Numbered from the stretch's first letter, positions 6,144 through 14,505 are shown. The stretch is DNA of 22,546 nucleotides from Bordetella parapertussis (GCA_945870465.1 CAMBSS010000058.1:1-22546); one strand, 5' to 3'. Translations and numbers: made by a program. The notes: generated by a model not told the origin, from the letters alone.

Positions 6144-6383
6144 ATGCAAGTCAGACTGCAAGAAATAAGTTCACGGAGCCCCGGCCGGCCGGCCTATATT
6201 CTCGCCGCCCTGTTATTGTGCGCGTATGGCGCAAACGTACTCATCGGCAAGGGCAGCGCCCTGTTCGGCTGGCAGCTACCGCGCGCGAACGACCTTGCCG
6301 AATTCCTGAGCGTGCTCGCCGCGATGATCCTGTTCGTCATAGGCCTCATGCGCAACGAGGCGGCCGCCCGGCCCCCGCCCTGA
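6144..6383 (+). CDS. Small two-helix membrane protein at the head of the TRAP operon
   Basis: A 79-residue frame starts at ATG 6144 and ends at TGA 6381-6383. It has two hydrophobic segments (about residues 17-35 and 51-69) joined by a short loop (GKGSALFGWQLPRAND) and a proline-rich tail. I do not recognise the family. It lies 49 bp before dctP on the same strand, and the frame occupies the whole space between the lacI start and the transporter genes. No clear Shine-Dalgarno sequence precedes it, so translation is not certain. It is too short to be the DctQ subunit, which is encoded separately. An accessory or unrelated inner-membrane role are both open. Confidence 0.5.
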   Translation: MQVRLQEISSRSPGRPAYILAALLLCAYGANVLIGKGSALFGWQLPRANDLAEFLSVLAAMILFVIGLMRNEAAARPPP

Positions 6384-6432
6384 AAGCAACCGCAGCATCA
6401 CCACAACCATAAACAGCCAGGAGGAGAACACT

Positions 6433-7578
6433 ATGTCCAAGCACAACGAGCATATTGCATCACCCATGCGCCGCCGCTTCATGGAAGTTTCCGCGCGTTA
6501 CGGTTTTACCGTTGCCGTCCTCGCGACGACCGGCGGTTATTTGTGGTCCGATGCCGCGGTTGCCCAGACCGCCGCGAGCGAAGAAGACCTCGCGCGCAAG
6601 GCGCAACACCGCATGATCCTCGCCACCGAATACAAGCTGGGCTCCTTCGTGAGCTATCCCATCATGCAGGAAGCCTTCAAGGAAAACGCCCAGAACTTGA
6701 GCAAAGGCGCGCTCTACGTGAAACTCTTCCCCGCCGGGCAACTCGGCGTCGGCGGCTCGCTCGCGCAGAAAGTACAGGGCGGCACCGTCAACGCCGGCGG
6801 GCTCTCGCTGTCGAATTTCTCCGCTTACGCACCGGCGGTCGATCTGATCAACATCCCGTACTGGTGCGGAGAAAATCAGCGCTTCGCGAACCTCGTGACC
6901 TCCAAGGCGTGGGCCGACGAGATTACGCCCAAAGTCAACGCCAAGAACTACAAACCGCTTTTCTACTACACGGTGGATCCGCGCACGATCGCGGTGCGCA
7001 AGGGCTTCGGCAGGATCGTGCGCACGCCCGACGACATGAAGGGCGTGAAAATGCGTATCCCGCCATCCAAGCTGCTGGGCCGCTTTTATCAGCTTGCCGG
7101 CGCCAATCCGACCATCGTTGCCTGGGGCGAGACGCCAACCGCGCTGAGGCAGGGCGTGGCCGATGCGCTCGACCCGGCAATCGGCGCGCTCTATACGTTC
7201 GGCTTCATCGACATTCTCGAAGCGATCACGACGGTAGAATCGGTGCCGGACGCGCAGATGTTCGCGTGCAATCTGCCGTGGTTCAACGGCCTGCCGAAGG
7301 ACATGCAGCGCAAGTTCGAGGACGCCGCGGAATTGACCCAGGCGCAATCGTTCGCGCAGATCATCAAGGCGCGCGACCTCTCGATGCAGGAGTTCACCAA
7401 GGCCGGCTGCAAGTTCTACGCCCCCACCGCCGACGAGAAGAAGCGCTGGGTCGACGCGTGCGGCGAGCAACGCAAGGAGTGGGACGACATCAAGAAGGAA
7501 CTCGCCGGCTCGCTCGAGACTTTCGAGAAACTCAAGAAAGCTGCCAACACCAAGGGCAAATTGACGGTGGCGGCTTAA
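6433..7578 (+). CDS. dctP: TRAP transporter substrate-binding protein (DctP family)
   Basis: This is the periplasmic solute receptor of a TRAP importer, 381 residues. The N-terminus carries RRRFM (residues 13-17) ahead of a hydrophobic stretch and AVA-Q near residue 44, fitting a Tat-type signal peptide, although Sec export is not excluded. The mature part has the DctP fold signatures, including the GVKMRIPPSKLLGRFYQLAGANP segment, whose conserved Arg usually salt-bridges the carboxylate or sulfonate of the ligand, and WGETPTALRQGVADALD. A strong ribosome binding site (AGGAGGAG) lies 8 bp before the ATG. It is the first of three clustered TRAP genes; dctQ begins 25 bp later. Proximity to xsc makes an anionic sulfonate a plausible ligand, but the sequence alone does not fix the substrate. 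Confidence 0.92.
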   Translation: MSKHNEHIASPMRRRFMEVSARYGFTVAVLATTGGYLWSDAAVAQTAASEEDLARKAQHRMILATEYKLGSFVSYPIMQEAFKENAQNLSKGALYVKLFPAGQLGVGGSLAQKVQGGTVNAGGLSLSNFSAYAPAVDLINIPYWCGENQRFANLVTSKAWADEITPKVNAKNYKPLFYYTVDPRTIAVRKGFGRIVRTPDDMKGVKMRIPPSKLLGRFYQLAGANPTIVAWGETPTALRQGVADALDPAIGALYTFGFIDILEAITTVESVPDAQMFACNLPWFNGLPKDMQRKFEDAAELTQAQSFAQIIKARDLSMQEFTKAGCKFYAPTADEKKRWVDACGEQRKEWDDIKKELAGSLETFEKLKKAANTKGKLTVAA

Positions 7579-7603
7579 AACAAATCAACGCTGGAGCCTG
7601 CCC

Positions 7604-8119
7604 GTGAGCAACGTGTTGAAGCGTCTCGACGCCGGCGCCGAACGCTACCTGATGCTGGTGTTTTACTGCACGGTAGTGTTCGTCATCGTCAATGAAGTCG
7701 TGCGGCGCTTCGTGTTCCAGTATTCGAGCCTGTGGGGCGAGGAGGTGGCGCGCTACGCGTTCATCTACCTCGGCTGGGTGGGCGCCGCGCAGGCCGTCAG
7801 GGAGCGCGCGCATATCCGGTTCGATACGGTGCTGCAACTGCTGCCCCGGCGCTGGCATGGCTACGTCTACATTTTTGCCGACGCGGTCACCCTGATATTC
7901 GCGGGCATCGCGATCTACTGGTCTGTGCATACCATTTCGACCGTGGTCGAATTTGGCGCGGCGGCACCGGCGTTGCGTATCAGCATGGCCTGGTTTGCCT
8001 GCGCCGTACCCCTCGGCTTCACCCTCATGATCTGGCGCCTGCTGCAATCGATCCGGCGCGACATTCAGGACATCCGCGCCGGACGCGACGCGTTCAAAGG
8101 CGCGTTGCTGTTCGACTGA
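7604..8119 (+). CDS. dctQ: TRAP transporter small permease (DctQ family)
   Basis: A 171-residue four-helix membrane protein with hydrophobic segments near residues 15-35, 51-66, 87-108 and 128-147. The GEEVARYAFIYLGWVGAA stretch after helix 1 is characteristic of DctQ small subunits, which bind the large DctM subunit and are needed for transport. Translation starts at GTG 7604 with a GGAG-containing region upstream. The gene is 25 bp after dctP and 84 bp before dctM, consistent with one operon. I see nothing in the 84-bp gap. Confidence 0.9.
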   Translation: MSNVLKRLDAGAERYLMLVFYCTVVFVIVNEVVRRFVFQYSSLWGEEVARYAFIYLGWVGAAQAVRERAHIRFDTVLQLLPRRWHGYVYIFADAVTLIFAGIAIYWSVHTISTVVEFGAAAPALRISMAWFACAVPLGFTLMIWRLLQSIRRDIQDIRAGRDAFKGALLFD

Positions 8120-8203
8120 GGCACCGATCCACATGATCCGCTTCGCCGCCTCACGCCGGATTCGGTCCCTGCCGCCCCCTTCTCCCCGTGCGGCGTTGAC
8201 ACG

Positions 8204-9472
8204 ATGACGGCATCGCTGTGCATCGTTTTCATGCTGGTGCTGCTGGCGGCTTCGGTGCCGTTCTGGGTGGTGCTCGGCATCGGCACGGTGGCCCTGCTGC
8301 TGACCACCGATTCGCTGCCTTTGTCATTGCTGGGCGAAGCGTTGTTCGACAACGTCGATTCGTTCGCGCTGATCGCGATTCCGCTTTTCGTTTTGACGGG
8401 CGACGTGATGGTGCGCTCAAAGCTCGCCTACAAGCTGCTCGATTTCGCGGAAGCGACCACCGGCAGCCTGCGCTCCGGATTCGGCACCTCGACGGTCATG
8501 GGCTGCGGCTTTTTCGCGTGCATATCCGGCTCGGATGCGGCCGATGCCGCGGCTATCGGCCGCATCACCATGAACCGGCTGGTCGAACGCGGCTATCCGC
8601 TGCCTTATGCGTGCGCGCTGGTGGCGGCGGGCGCGTGCACCGGCATCCTGATTCCACCGTCGATTGCCTACATCATCATCGGGCTGGTGCTCGGCATTTC
8701 CTCGGCAACGCTCTTTCTCGCCGCTTTCATTCCGGGCCTGATCGTCCTCGCGGCCATCATGCTCACCAACGCGGTGCTGAACCGGGTCTTCGATTATGAA
8801 AATTCCCGGCGCCGCTTTTCATGGCGCGCGTGGTTCACTGCCCTCAACGAGGCCAAGTACGCCATTGCGGTGCCTTTCGTCATCCTGGGCGGCATCTACT
8901 CCGGCATATTCACGCCCACCGAATCGGCGGCGGTCGCGGTGGCAGTGGCGCTGATCGTGGGCTTGTGCCAGCGCACGATCACGCTCAAGGACTTTCCGGC
9001 GATGCTCGCCACCTCGGCGCGTGTCAACGGCGTGATCCTGCCCATCATCGCGGTCGCGCTCCTGTTCGCGCAGGCGCTCACGGTGCTCGATATTCCACAG
9101 CAGTTTGTCGCGGCGCTCACCGCGCTCACCACCGACCGCACGCTGCTGATACTGATCATGCTGCTGATTTTCATCATCGCCGGCATGTTCATGGAGACCA
9201 CGCCCAATATCGTGATCCTGGCGCCGCTGCTCTACCCGGTCGCGCAGCAAATCGGCATGGACCAGATCCACTTCTGCATCTTCATGGTGACTTCACTGGG
9301 CTTAGGCTTCATCACGCCGCCGATGGGACTCAATCTCTTCGTAGTGGCCAGCCTGACCGGACAGCCCATCATGACCATCGCGCGTTACGCTTTTCCGTTC
9401 GTGGTGGCGATGATACTGATCTCGGCGCTGATCGGCTTCGTGCCGCAGATTTCGTTATGGGCAATTCGCTAA
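8204..9472 (+). CDS. dctM: TRAP transporter large permease (DctM family)
   Basis: This 422-residue, highly hydrophobic protein has roughly a dozen membrane segments and the usual DctM length. Recognisable family segments are LFVLTGDVMVRSKLAYKLLDFAEA in the first third, GCGFFACISGSDAADAAAIGRI (the discontinuous-helix region), GACTGILIPPSIAYIIIG, and FITPPMGLNLFVVAS near the C-terminus. It forms the sodium-coupled transport channel with DctQ and receives substrate from DctP. The start at ATG 8204 directly precedes the first membrane helix. It is the last gene of the operon: a strong bidirectional terminator lies 34 bp after the stop and separates it from the convergent xsc gene. Confidence 0.93.
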   Translation: MTASLCIVFMLVLLAASVPFWVVLGIGTVALLLTTDSLPLSLLGEALFDNVDSFALIAIPLFVLTGDVMVRSKLAYKLLDFAEATTGSLRSGFGTSTVMGCGFFACISGSDAADAAAIGRITMNRLVERGYPLPYACALVAAGACTGILIPPSIAYIIIGLVLGISSATLFLAAFIPGLIVLAAIMLTNAVLNRVFDYENSRRRFSWRAWFTALNEAKYAIAVPFVILGGIYSGIFTPTESAAVAVAVALIVGLCQRTITLKDFPAMLATSARVNGVILPIIAVALLFAQALTVLDIPQQFVAALTALTTDRTLLILIMLLIFIIAGMFMETTPNIVILAPLLYPVAQQIGMDQIHFCIFMVTSLGLGFITPPMGLNLFVVASLTGQPIMTIARYAFPFVVAMILISALIGFVPQISLWAIR

Positions 9473-9506
9473 TGCCGTGTGCAGCAGCGTGCGCACGCGC
9501 AACAAC

Positions 9507-9536
9507 AAAAAAGCCGGCATCCCCGCCGGCTTTTTT
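9507..9536. terminator. Bidirectional intrinsic terminator between dctM and xsc
   Basis: GCCGGC (9513-9518), a six-base loop and GCCGGC (9525-9530) are flanked by A6 (9507-9512) and T6 (9531-9536). The structure reads as a Rho-independent terminator on both strands and serves the convergent TRAP operon (+) and xsc (-). Confidence 0.92.
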
Positions 9537-9558
9537 GTTTACGACTGATTGATATGCG

Positions 9559-11319
9559 CTAAACGCCTTTGGCGCTGTACTTTTTGTATTTCGACAACAG
9601 GCGCTTGGGCTGCTTGAACGCATCACGCCGGAACGGGTCGCCCAGTTCGCGCGTGAGCATCAGATTGATGACGGTCGGCTTGTTCGATTTCACGGCGCCG
9701 CGCAGGGCATCGCCGATGTCGTCGACGTGATCGACTGTAATACCCTTGGCGCCCATCGCCTTGGCGACCTCCGCAAAATTCGGGTTTTCGAGATTGGTAC
9801 CGAGGTAGCGGTTGTTGAAGTAATCGATCTGGTTTTTCTTTTCCGCGCCCCACTGGCCGTTGTTGAACACCACCGCCACCACCGGAATGTCTTCGCGCAC
9901 GCAGGTCATCACTTCGGCAAGACTCATGCCCCAGGCACCGTCGCCAACGTAGGCGATGGCGGGACGGTCAGGCCGGCCGACTTTCGCGCCGATCGCGGCG
10001 GGATACGAATAGCCGCAATTGCCGAAGCTCATCGCCGCGAGAAAACTCGGCGCCGTGTCGAAATGCAGATAGGAATTCGATACCGAGCACACGTTGCCGA
10101 TGTCGGTCGAGACCATCGCGTTTTTCGGCATCGCCTTGGCGAGTGCAGCCAGCGCCTGGCGCGGACCGATGCGGCCTTTTTCGTTGGGCGACGGCCATTT
10201 TGCGAGTTCCTGCGCCCAGGCGTCTTTCTCTTTGCGCACTTGAGCCAGACGCGCCTTGTTCGGCGGCATCTTGCCGAACGCCTGCAGGCGCTGCAGCAGT
10301 TCGCGCGCCGCCAGTTTGGCGTCGCCGCAAATCCCGATCGATACTTTTTTCACCAGACCCAGCATGCGCGGATCGGAATCGATCTGGATGATCTTGGCAT
10401 TTTTCGGCCAGTACTCCATACCGTGCTGCGGCAGGGTGCCGAACGGCCCGAGACGCGAACCGAGGGCCAGCACAACGTCGGCGCGCGAAATGAGTTTCAT
10501 CGCGGCTTTCGAACCCTGATAGCCGAGCGGGCCGCACGACAACGCGTGGCTCGCCGGGAACGAATCGTTGTGCAGATAGCTGTTGACCACCGGGGCGGTC
10601 AGGTATTCGGCCAGTGCCACGCAATCCTTGATGCCGTTCGCCATCACCACGCCGCCGCCGGACAGAATGACCGGGAACTTGGCTTTGGCGAGCAGGCGCG
10701 CCGCTTCATTGAGCGAATCGGGCCCGCCGGCGCCGCGCTCGATTTTTTGCGGCGCCTGGATTTCAAAGTCGCCTTCGCCGTAGTAGTAATCGCGCGGAAT
10801 GTTGATTTGCACCGGACCGCGCTCGTGCATCGCGATGGTGAACGCGCGATGCATGAGTTCGGCCATGCGCGTGGGTGAATTCACGTGCACCTGCCATTTG
10901 GTGATCTTGGAGAAAATCGGCATCTGCTCGGTTTCCTGGAAGCCGCCCAGGCCCATCGTCAGGCTGCCCGATTCGGGCGTGATGCAGACGACCGGCGAAT
11001 GCGCCCAGTAGGCCGCCGCGATGCCGGTGACGAAGTTGGTGATGCCGGGGCCGTTCTGCGCGATGCACACGCCGTGCTTGCCGGTGACGCGCGAGTAGCC
11101 GTCGGCCATATGCGCCGCGTTCTGCTCGTGCGCCACCGAAATGAAGCGGATGCCGGCGAGCGGAAACAGATCGTGCGCATCCATATAAGCGGAGCCGACG
11201 ATGCCGAACGTGTCCTTCACGCCCTGTGCAACCAGCGTTTCGACAAACGCTTCGGACGGCGTCATGCGCACTTTGCCGGCGGCGGCGGCGAGATTTTTGA
11301 CTTTGGTCGTAGTTTTCAT
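9559..11319 (-). CDS. xsc: Sulfoacetaldehyde acetyltransferase
   Basis: This thiamine-diphosphate enzyme converts sulfoacetaldehyde plus phosphate to acetyl phosphate and sulfite, the C-S bond-breaking step shared by several C2 sulfonate pathways. The protein (586 residues) has the three-domain ThDP fold with the activating Glu in VAHEQNAAHMADGY (Glu 65) and the ThDP/Mg motif GDGAWGMS (about 459) ending in NN (about 486). Long family-specific segments separate Xsc from acetolactate synthase: GGFQETEQMPIFSKITK, NSYLHNDSFPASHAL, LGSRLGPFGTLPQHGM and the C-terminal TRELGDPFRRDAFK. The ATG at 11317-11319 is chosen because GAGGAG lies six bases upstream; the open frame extends further but is non-coding there. 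Its own promoter region contains a LacI-type palindrome. The gene ends at a shared terminator. No pta gene follows within the window. Confidence 0.94.
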   Translation of the reverse strand: MKTTTKVKNLAAAAGKVRMTPSEAFVETLVAQGVKDTFGIVGSAYMDAHDLFPLAGIRFISVAHEQNAAHMADGYSRVTGKHGVCIAQNGPGITNFVTGIAAAYWAHSPVVCITPESGSLTMGLGGFQETEQMPIFSKITKWQVHVNSPTRMAELMHRAFTIAMHERGPVQINIPRDYYYGEGDFEIQAPQKIERGAGGPDSLNEAARLLAKAKFPVILSGGGVVMANGIKDCVALAEYLTAPVVNSYLHNDSFPASHALSCGPLGYQGSKAAMKLISRADVVLALGSRLGPFGTLPQHGMEYWPKNAKIIQIDSDPRMLGLVKKVSIGICGDAKLAARELLQRLQAFGKMPPNKARLAQVRKEKDAWAQELAKWPSPNEKGRIGPRQALAALAKAMPKNAMVSTDIGNVCSVSNSYLHFDTAPSFLAAMSFGNCGYSYPAAIGAKVGRPDRPAIAYVGDGAWGMSLAEVMTCVREDIPVVAVVFNNGQWGAEKKNQIDYFNNRYLGTNLENPNFAEVAKAMGAKGITVDHVDDIGDALRGAVKSNKPTVINLMLTRELGDPFRRDAFKQPKRLLSKYKKYSAKGV

Positions 11320-11382
11320 TGAAACTCCTCGCGACAAAATTAAACGTGAGTAAGAGGGGCGCAGTTTAGCGCGGCAACAGCG

Positions 11383-11411
11383 ATTTTGGAAGCGCTTACA
11401 TTTTGCTGCAA
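11383..11411 (-). promoter_or_regulatory. Candidate xsc promoter
   Basis: On the minus strand TTGCAG (11406-11411) and CAAAAT (11383-11388) are spaced by exactly 17 bp, a weak match to sigma-70 boxes. The LacI-type palindrome lies between and over these boxes, the classic position for repression. The call rests mostly on position. Confidence 0.35.
11387..11400 (-). promoter_or_regulatory. LacI-type operator candidate upstream of xsc
   Basis: The minus strand reads TGTAAGCGCTTCCA, with a perfect AAGCGCTT core, 67 bp upstream of the xsc start codon. It shares 10 of 14 positions, including the whole core, with the site between the two lacI genes (5078-5091). This links xsc to the LacI pair as probable regulators. 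Confidence 0.55.
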
Positions 11412-11457
11412 TGCGGCTATTCGCCTCAGCGCCGAACATTTCTTTCGGCTGATACAT

Positions 11458-12381
11458 TTATGCGGCGGGCGGTCCTTCAACGCTTGCCGAGCGCGCATCG
11501 CCGCGCGCTGTGAGGGCGATGCCGCCCAGGATCAACACGCAGCCGACCAGATGATAAAGGTATAAGCGTTCGCCCAGAAACACGATGGCCAGGAGCGGCG
11601 TGTAGACGAGCATCAAATACATGAACGGCCCGGCACGGCTGGGCCCGACCTGCTGCACTGCGCGGTTCCAGAACACGTAGGCGACGACTGTAGAGAACGC
11701 GCCGATGTAGGCGATGGCGGCCACGACCGGCATGGTGGGATTGAGCGTGCGGCCCGACGCGATTTCCCACGCGTACAGCGGCACCATCGCGCACACGCCC
11801 GCCGCCGAAATCACCCACAGCATGGCGAGCTGATTGAGCTCCGCCGGCCGCCAGCGCAGACATACGGTGTAAATGGCCCACGCCAGCGTCGCCAGCAATA
11901 CCCACAGATCGCCGCGATTGAGTTGCAGAGTCGTCAGCACCAGCGGATCGCCGCCGGTGAGAATCACCACCACGCCACTCAACGAAATGATCACGCCCAG
12001 TGCCTGCGGGATGGACAGGCGTTCGCCGACCAGCACGTGCGACAGCATGAAAATCAGTACCGGCGTTACCGAATTGAGCAATGCGCTGTTCGTCGCGGTC
12101 GTCTGGCTCAAACCGATGTAAACCGGGATGTGCTGAAACACGGTAGCGAGCAGACCGAGCAGGCACAGCACGCGCCACGACCCTGCGATGAGATGCCATT
12201 GCCGGCGCAGATGCGTGTACGCAAACGGCGACAGGATGATGAGCGCGGTCAACCAGCGCCAGAACGCGAGCGCGACCGGCGGCGCGTCAAAGCGCAGCGC
12301 GCGCGCAATCACCCAGTTGCCGGCCCAGAACAGCACGGCAACCGCCAACAACAAGTACGGGAAATACGGTGAACGGCGCAA
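11458..12381 (-). CDS. EamA/DMT-family permease
   Basis: A 307-residue integral membrane protein with about ten hydrophobic helices arranged as two EamA repeats. Typical segments are VLFWAGNWVIARAL near the N-terminus, LLATVFQHIPVYIGLSQTTATNSALLNSVTPVLIFMLS in the first repeat and AYIGAFSTVVAYVFWNRAVQQVG in the second. DMT-family proteins export or exchange metabolites and amino acids; the substrate cannot be read from sequence. The likely start is TTG at 12379-12381, 16 bp after the stop of the upstream dehydrogenase gene, with no clear ribosome binding site, so translational coupling is likely and the exact start is uncertain. In this cluster it may move a sulfonate or pathway product, but this is a guess from context. 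Confidence 0.85.
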   Translation of the reverse strand: MRRSPYFPYLLLAVAVLFWAGNWVIARALRFDAPPVALAFWRWLTALIILSPFAYTHLRRQWHLIAGSWRVLCLLGLLATVFQHIPVYIGLSQTTATNSALLNSVTPVLIFMLSHVLVGERLSIPQALGVIISLSGVVVILTGGDPLVLTTLQLNRGDLWVLLATLAWAIYTVCLRWRPAELNQLAMLWVISAAGVCAMVPLYAWEIASGRTLNPTMPVVAAIAYIGAFSTVVAYVFWNRAVQQVGPSRAGPFMYLMLVYTPLLAIVFLGERLYLYHLVGCVLILGGIALTARGDARSASVEGPPAA

Positions 12382-12397
12382 TGAAGAAGCTACTGAG

Positions 12398-13708
12398 TTA
12401 CCAGTAAGCCATGGCGCCGCGGAACAACTCGCGCAAATCGTCGCGGCTGACTTCGCGCGGCGCGTTTTTGATCACGCGCTGCTGCGGCCACGTGCCTTCG
12501 ACCAGGGCATCGACGTCGCGCTCGGAAAAACCGATTGAGCTCAAGCCGCCAGGAAATTTCGTCGCCTTCATGAACTTGATGATCTGCCCGGCCAGCACTT
12601 CGCCGGCGTCGGCTGGCGTAGCACCCCGCATGTCGGCGCCGAGGCGGTGCGCTGCGTCGAGATGGCGGTCGGGACACGCCACCGCAGTATAGCGATAGAC
12701 CGACGGCGCGTTGAGCACCACTGACATGCCATGCGGCACGAACGGATCGCCCTGCGGATAATGCGGCGCGCGATATTCACGCACCAGCCCCGATACCGCG
12801 TACGACATGCCGTGCGGTAAATGGCAGCCGGCGTTGCCGAACGCGATGCCCGCGAGAGTCCCCGCGTACATCATTTCGGCGCGCGCTTCGGTATCGCTTG
12901 GATCGTTCACCGCGCGCACCAGGTACTTGCCGACGAGGCCCAGCGCTTCGAACGCGACCATGTCGCTGAACGGATTCGCGCCCTGTGACGGCGGGCGCAC
13001 GCTCGACCCGGCGGGCCGCATGCGGCGCGCATACGATATGTCGGTCAGCGTTTCAAGCGCGTGCGACATGGCATCGAAGCCGGTCGAGGCGACGATAGTG
13101 GACGGTAGCGTGCGCGTAACTTCCGGATCGATGAGCCCGGTCGTCGGCTTCAACAGGCGGGATTGAATGCCGGTCTTCGCTTTCATGGCGAGCAAATCGA
13201 AAATGGCGATGCCGGTCGCCTCCGAACCCGTGCCCGAAGTTGTTGGGCAGGCGATATGCGGTTTCAACGGACCGGGTACCGGCTGGCCGCCGCCGACCGG
13301 CGCATTCACGTAAGTCAGCAAGTCGGCGGGATAAGTCGAATAGAGGTTCGCCGCCTTGCACGTATCCATCACCGAACCGCCGCCAACCGAAAAAAAACCG
13401 TCGAACTTGCCTTCGACTGCGAAACGTGACGCCGCCTTGAACGACTCGTCGGTGGGTTCTACTCTCACTTCATCGTAAATCGCGAAGTCGATGCCCGCCG
13501 CCTTGAGCGAACGCGTCACCGTTTCCAGCGGCGGCAGCTTTCTTACGCCCTGGTCGGTGTAAATGCCGACCCGTTTCATGCCCAGCGCGCGCGCCTGGTC
13601 GCCGGCCTCTTTGAGGCAACCTGCGCCGAACGTCAGCGTCGACGCATCTATCGTAAATGCGCTGTCGCCATCGGCGGTCTGCGTGAAATATTGATGACAA
13701 CAACCCAT
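12398..13708 (-). CDS. Iron-containing alcohol dehydrogenase, hydroxyacid-oxoacid transhydrogenase (HOT/ADHFE1) type
   Basis: This 436-residue enzyme closely follows the ADHFE1/HOT branch of group III metal-dependent alcohol dehydrogenases. Visible are the nucleotide-binding GGGS (109-112) followed by MDTCKAANLY, the PTTSGTGSE loop (155-163), and metal-ligand candidates Asp 212, His 216, His 299 and His 326 (in GFDAMSHALE, HLPHGMSY and VPHGMSVV). Characterised relatives couple oxidation of a hydroxyacid such as 4-hydroxybutyrate to reduction of 2-oxoglutarate without releasing NADH. ATG 13708 is preceded by GGAGAA six bases upstream; longer in-frame extension is shadow sequence of the next gene. 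It lies 14 bp after the BPSS1780-like gene and 16 bp before the EamA permease gene. In a sulfonate cluster it might interconvert isethionate and sulfoacetaldehyde; that is inference. Confidence 0.88.
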   Translation of the reverse strand: MGCCHQYFTQTADGDSAFTIDASTLTFGAGCLKEAGDQARALGMKRVGIYTDQGVRKLPPLETVTRSLKAAGIDFAIYDEVRVEPTDESFKAASRFAVEGKFDGFFSVGGGSVMDTCKAANLYSTYPADLLTYVNAPVGGGQPVPGPLKPHIACPTTSGTGSEATGIAIFDLLAMKAKTGIQSRLLKPTTGLIDPEVTRTLPSTIVASTGFDAMSHALETLTDISYARRMRPAGSSVRPPSQGANPFSDMVAFEALGLVGKYLVRAVNDPSDTEARAEMMYAGTLAGIAFGNAGCHLPHGMSYAVSGLVREYRAPHYPQGDPFVPHGMSVVLNAPSVYRYTAVACPDRHLDAAHRLGADMRGATPADAGEVLAGQIIKFMKATKFPGGLSSIGFSERDVDALVEGTWPQQRVIKNAPREVSRDDLRELFRGAMAYW

Positions 13709-13722
13709 GAAATTCTCCGGCG

Positions 13723-14505
13723 CTAGTCTGCAGTAAAGATATCCCGATAGCCGGTGTATATGGATGCGATGATCACCGGTCCGAGTACGAGGTAGCCCAG
13801 CATGACAGGTATTGCCGCCACCACGCACAGCACCATCATGACGACACCGTAGAGCAGGAACGGTACGATGTTCTTCAGGCACCCGAAGAAACTCACCTTC
13901 ATGGCTTCGACCGGCTTCAGATTGTTGAAGACCACCAGCGACGGCGCAAACCACAGCGCCATATAGAGTGGCAGAGCCAGCGCGAGCGATACAAGCATGG
14001 CCAGCACGAAAGACAATCCCAGAGCGCCGGCTCCGGCCGCGGCACTGCTGCCCCCGAACAACATCGCCATGAAGGCGCCACCTCCCATGATGACGATCGC
14101 CGGTATGAACGCGAGTATCCAGCCCACCAGCGCGAGCACGCCCAGCACTACCAGGTCGCCGGTATTGCGCGAGAACCCCGCGAACAAATGCCCGATTTCG
14201 AGTTCTTCGCCGCGATCGAGCGCACGGGCGCCCAGCATCAGTCCGCCCATGAGCACCTGCACCAGCAGCACGTTGGCGAGCGGGCCGATCAAGGGAATGA
14301 AGGCGACGACGATCGAGCATGCGACAAATGCGATCAGGATCAGGATCCAGATGCCGGGCTGCTTTTTGAACAACGTGAAAGCCTCGGCGATCCACTCCCA
14401 GCCGCGGCCGGCATCGACCGCGCGCCCGGCCGCGGAAAACGCGACTGCCGGCGCGGCGGGTGCGGCAGGGGACGGGGCGGGCTGGTACGGGTTCGGTTCA
14501 CTCAT
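13723..14505 (-). CDS. BPSS1780-like membrane protein
   Basis: A 260-residue protein begins with a proline/alanine-rich cytoplasmic stretch (MSEPNPYQPAPSPAAP), then WEWIAEAFTLFKKQPGIWI and about six membrane helices. The layout and the WxxxAxxLFKKxPGxW segment fit the BPSS1780 family of betaproteobacterial membrane proteins, whose function is unknown. ATG 14505 is chosen because GAGGAG lies about 8 bp upstream; the frame stays open for 18 more codons, but those look non-coding. It is located between the GMC dehydrogenase and the HOT-type dehydrogenase in the same orientation, so it is probably co-transcribed, though a role in sulfonate metabolism is not evident. Confidence 0.75.
   Translation of the reverse strand: MSEPNPYQPAPSPAAPAAPAVAFSAAGRAVDAGRGWEWIAEAFTLFKKQPGIWILILIAFVACSIVVAFIPLIGPLANVLLVQVLMGGLMLGARALDRGEELEIGHLFAGFSRNTGDLVVLGVLALVGWILAFIPAIVIMGGGAFMAMLFGGSSAAAGAGALGLSFVLAMLVSLALALPLYMALWFAPSLVVFNNLKPVEAMKVSFFGCLKNIVPFLLYGVVMMVLCVVAAIPVMLGYLVLGPVIIASIYTGYRDIFTAD

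Noticed and set aside
9727..10878. Plus-strand 383-codon open frame antisense to xsc
   Set aside because: Composition is that of a reverse-strand shadow, and xsc on the other strand is unambiguous.
9559..11319. Acetolactate synthase or oxalyl-CoA decarboxylase instead of Xsc
   Set aside because: The sequence carries Xsc-specific segments (GGFQETEQMPIF, TRELGDPFRRDA) along its whole length, and the neighbourhood includes a TauE/SafE exporter.
11320..11457. Upstream extension of xsc to 11457
   Set aside because: The extra 46 residues match nothing in the family, and the region holds the promoter, a palindrome and the GAGGAG ribosome binding site for ATG 11319.
13709..14395. N-terminal extension of the HOT-type dehydrogenase reaching 14395
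   Set aside because: The extension is an out-of-frame shadow of the BPSS1780-like gene. The dehydrogenase begins at ATG 13708 with a good ribosome binding site and family-like N-terminus.
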